A stretch of DNA of 33,343 nucleotides from Solobacterium sp. Its GTDB lineage: Bacteria > Bacillota_I > Bacilli_A > Erysipelotrichales > Erysipelotrichaceae. The stretch lies in assembly GCA_017515505.1 (NCBI GenBank), contig JAFWFT010000098.1:1-33343 (forward strand). The letters run 5' to 3'. Position 1 is the stretch's first letter. The number at the start of each line of letters is the position of its first letter. Below, in pieces: positions 31,961 through 33,343 of this stretch. The position numbers and the translations under genes are program-made. A model generated the notes under the pieces. The model did no database searches, had not been told where the DNA came from, and worked only from the letters and a program-made list of their open reading frames with translations.

Positions 31961-31966
31961 ATTATA
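31961..31966 (-). promoter_or_regulatory. -10 box close to the MATE start codon
   Basis: On the minus strand TATAAT ends 7 bases before the ATG at 31953. No ribosome binding site and no good -35 are visible. If used, the RNA would begin at or next to the start codon. Confidence 0.35.
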
Positions 31967-32044
31967 CAAAACAATTAATTCTTCGTGTTCTCAAAAACAG
32001 ATTGGATTATCTTCCACGATTAAAAAAGAAATATGTAATTCATC

Positions 32045-32070
32045 TTATACAATGTCAGACATTTGTATAA
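32045..32070. repeat. Near-perfect inverted repeat in the MATE-csp intergenic region
   Basis: TTATACAATGTC (32045-32056) and GACATTTGTATAA (32058-32070) are inverted arms differing only by one extra A in the right arm, around a single A. No T-run follows on the plus strand, so it is more like an operator or an RNA stem than a terminator. Its role is unknown. Confidence 0.55.
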
Positions 32071-32080
32071 AAAAAGAAAT

Positions 32081-32106
32081 AAAAGGGCTAATTAAAGCCC
32101 TTTTTT
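32081..32106. terminator. Strong terminator hairpin between divergent MATE and csp genes
   Basis: AAAAGGGCT (32081-32089) pairs with AGCCCTTTT (32096-32104) around a 6-base loop and continues into T residues to 32106 on the plus strand. The minus strand also has a T-rich tail (TTTTATTTCTTTTTTT). Neither flanking gene reads toward it, so it probably stops antisense transcription from ispE through csp or ends a short plus-strand RNA. Confidence 0.75.
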
Positions 32107-32119
32107 GAAGTTTTTTTTC

Positions 32120-32148
32120 TTGTAAGAGGGATGCTGAAATGGTAAAGT
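32120..32148 (+). promoter_or_regulatory. Promoter of the cold-shock gene
   Basis: TTGTAA (32120-32125), 17 bases, TAAAGT (32143-32148), with a TGG extension directly before the -10. The predicted start near 32155 coincides with the beginning of the palindrome TATTCACA-T-TGTGAATA. Confidence 0.6.
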
Positions 32149-32153
32149 TTATG

Positions 32154-32170
32154 TATTCACATTGTGAATA
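32154..32170 (+). promoter_or_regulatory. Palindrome at the start of the csp leader
   Basis: TATTCACA (32154-32161) and TGTGAATA (32163-32170) are perfect 8-base inverted arms around one T. It lies at or just after the predicted start, 10 bases before the ribosome binding site. It could be a repressor operator or, in RNA, a 5' stem that affects stability or cold translation. Confidence 0.5.
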
Positions 32171-32193
32171 TATAGATAAGGAGAATTATTTAA

Positions 32194-32394
32194 ATGGCAA
32201 CTGGCAAAGTTAAATGGTTCAATGCTGAAAAGGGGTATGGATTCATCACAACCGAAGACGGTACAGATGTATTTGTACACTATTCTGCCATCCAAAGTGA
32301 GGGTTACAAGACACTTGACGACGGTCAAGAAGTATCTTTCGACATCACCGAGAGTGATCGTGGACCACAAGCATCAAACGTCGTTAAGCTTTAA
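32194..32394 (+). CDS. Cold-shock protein (CspA/CspB family)
   Basis: This 66-residue single OB-fold protein has RNP1-like KGYGFI and RNP2-like VFVHY, the two nucleic-acid-binding motifs of the family, in the usual frame [12 protein letters not shown] ... DVFVHYSAI. It binds single-stranded RNA and DNA as an RNA chaperone. The strong ribosome binding site AAGGAG lies about 9 bases before the ATG, and the leader (about 40 bases) is short compared with the long cold-responsive leaders of some cspA genes. It is monocistronic and followed by a perfect terminator. The family is certain; whether it is cold-induced here is unknown. Confidence 0.97.
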   Translation: MATGKVKWFNAEKGYGFITTEDGTDVFVHYSAIQSEGYKTLDDGQEVSFDITESDRGPQASNVVKL

Positions 32395-32421
32395 TAGAAG
32401 TTTCAATGTACGATTCAAGTA

Positions 32422-32446
32422 GACTGTGATTCTCACAGTCTTTTTT
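32422..32446 (+). terminator. Terminator of the cold-shock gene
   Basis: GACTGTGA (32422-32429) pairs with TCACAGTC (32433-32440) around a 3-base loop, followed by TTTTTT. It has no T-run on the minus strand, so it would not stop ispE transcription. Confidence 0.9.
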
Positions 32447-32501
32447 ATAAGAAATAATCCTTATGGCTTATTCTTTTGAATATGTTTTCTTCTTTTTCAT
32501 A

Positions 32502-33343
32502 CTACCATTTTAAAATCTGTGTCTTTCTAACAAAATATCTCTTTTTGCGTAAAATAGACGTCGCTTCTTCAAGAAGTTCTTTATTACGAGTAATCCCAAA
32601 TACTGTAGATCCACTTCCAGACATAAGCACACCATCGAATCCTAGATTCTCTAATTCTTTTTTAACTTCCCCTATTTCTCTCACCAATTGAATGCTCACC
32701 TCTTCTAAACTATTTCCAAGATTATTAAGAACTCCTCCATAGTCATTATTGGCGAGCGCAGTACGCATAGCTTCACAATCTGGATGAACAATTGTATCAA
32801 AGTTAATTCCTTCAAATGCTTTTGCGGTAGATACTCCACGATATGGTTTTACCAACAACAGTTCAAAGGCACAATCCACTTGAAATGGTGTTAATACTTC
32901 TCCAATCCCTTCTACAATTGAAGGTTGGTTAAAAATACAGAATGGAACATCTGCACCTACTTCTTTTCCAATTTCAATAAGTTCTTCTCTAGTGAGATTT
33001 AATCCTTCCATATAATCAATTGCACGAATCACTGCAGCAGCATCCGCACTTCCTCCAGCTAAACCAGCTTGTGTAGGAATGTGTTTCATCAACGTACATT
33101 TATATTCTTGATTAATTTGATAACGCTCTTGAAGAATCCGAATGGCTTTAATGACTGTATTCTTTTCATTCACTGGCAAGAAGGAACGATTGATTGTTAA
33201 AGAAGTTTTATCTGATGGAACTACATCTAAAACATCATAAAAATCAACAGGTACCATCACCATCTTTAAATCATGGTATCCGTTTTCTCTTCTTCTTATT
33301 ACATTTAAACATAGATTTATTTTTGCATAAGCTCTTTCTTTCA
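32502..33343 (-). CDS. ispE: 4-diphosphocytidyl-2-C-methyl-D-erythritol kinase (5' end cut by window edge)
   Basis: The frame runs to the edge of the window. Reading upstream of the first internal ATG (33263) gives KERAYAKINLCLNVIRRREN then GYHDLK, which is the typical IspE N-terminus, and the bases TG at 33343-33342 are the end of its ATG, one base outside the window. The full protein is about 280 residues, the normal length. The GHMP-kinase motif PTQAGLAGGSADAAA (ATP binding) and GVLMSGSGSTVFG late in the protein confirm the family. It phosphorylates CDP-methylerythritol in the methylerythritol phosphate route to isoprenoids. No clear terminator is seen downstream before csp. Confidence 0.96.
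   Translation of the reverse strand, partial: KERAYAKINLCLNVIRRRENGYHDLKMVMVPVDFYDVLDVVPSDKTSLTINRSFLPVNEKNTVIKAIRILQERYQINQEYKCTLMKHIPTQAGLAGGSADAAAVIRAIDYMEGLNLTREELIEIGKEVGADVPFCIFNQPSIVEGIGEVLTPFQVDCAFELLLVKPYRGVSTAKAFEGINFDTIVHPDCEAMRTALANNDYGGVLNNLGNSLEEVSIQLVREIGEVKKELENLGFDGVLMSGSGSTVFGITRNKELLEEATSILRKKRYFVRKTQILKW

Noticed and set aside
1-33343. tRNA, rRNA, insertion sequences, phage or defence genes
   Set aside because: I looked in all gaps and along the genes and saw no cloverleaf, rRNA-like, transposase, integrase, toxin-antitoxin or nuclease gene I could support.

Overview
The window is A+T-rich DNA with bacterial gene density, short gaps and strong AGGAGG-type ribosome binding sites. 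The gene families (AGCS and GltS symporters, CcpA-type cre sites, split transketolase, YfhO, PfkB/UxaC sugar-acid catabolism, UvrA/MutS close to low-GC Gram-positive forms) point to a Firmicute/Bacillota, perhaps an Erysipelotrichia-like host- or gut-associated anaerobe. That lineage guess is inference only. I see no rRNA, tRNA, CRISPR array, transposase or phage gene.

Region 1 (1-9421, minus strand) is a long sugar-acid operon. In order of transcription it holds an RbsA-like ABC ATPase (split into two frames), a permease, a lipoprotein substrate-binding protein, a second permease, a cytoplasmic GH3 glycosidase, an alpha/beta hydrolase, glucuronate isomerase UxaC, and the first codons of a further gene, possibly a PfkB-type kinase. 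The set suggests import of an esterified or glycosylated uronate, intracellular cleavage, and entry into the uronate to KDG route. Its control region (9180-9421) is unusually readable: a TAGACA-N17-TATATT promoter, direct repeats of TATTGCAAT spaced about 22 bp touching the -35 box, and a perfect CcpA cre site just downstream of the predicted start of transcription. The divergent AraC-family gene is the likely regulator.

Region 2 (10380-16112) has a HAD phosphatase behind a cre-like palindrome, a small zinc-ribbon protein, an RraA-type aldolase with a GltS-type permease, their divergent LysR regulator, and an AGCS sodium:amino-acid symporter.

Region 3 (16104-20811) is a cell-envelope glycosylation cluster: YfhO-type membrane glycosyltransferase, divergent GtrB/DPM1-type GT2, a DegT/DnrJ aminotransferase broken by one frameshift, and an FdtA-like cupin. 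Together they could make and transfer an amino-deoxy sugar, for example onto teichoic acid.

Region 4 (20887-33343) is largely housekeeping: a cytoplasmic S10-family peptidase, transketolase as two subunits, a PPOX-like flavoprotein, uvrA and mutS in one tight operon, a DUF3592-like protein coupled to a MATE exporter, a cold-shock protein, and ispE, whose start codon is cut by the window edge by one base.

The most notable points are two reading-frame breaks, each repaired by one extra A in a short A-run (ABC ATPase and DegT aminotransferase); complementary active-site decay in the two halves of that ATPase; the AraC operator array with its cre site; four genes without a Shine-Dalgarno that have a -10-like hexamer 7-10 bp before the ATG (possible leaderless mRNAs); and a strong terminator sitting between two divergent genes. 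No gap between genes exceeds 300 bases.
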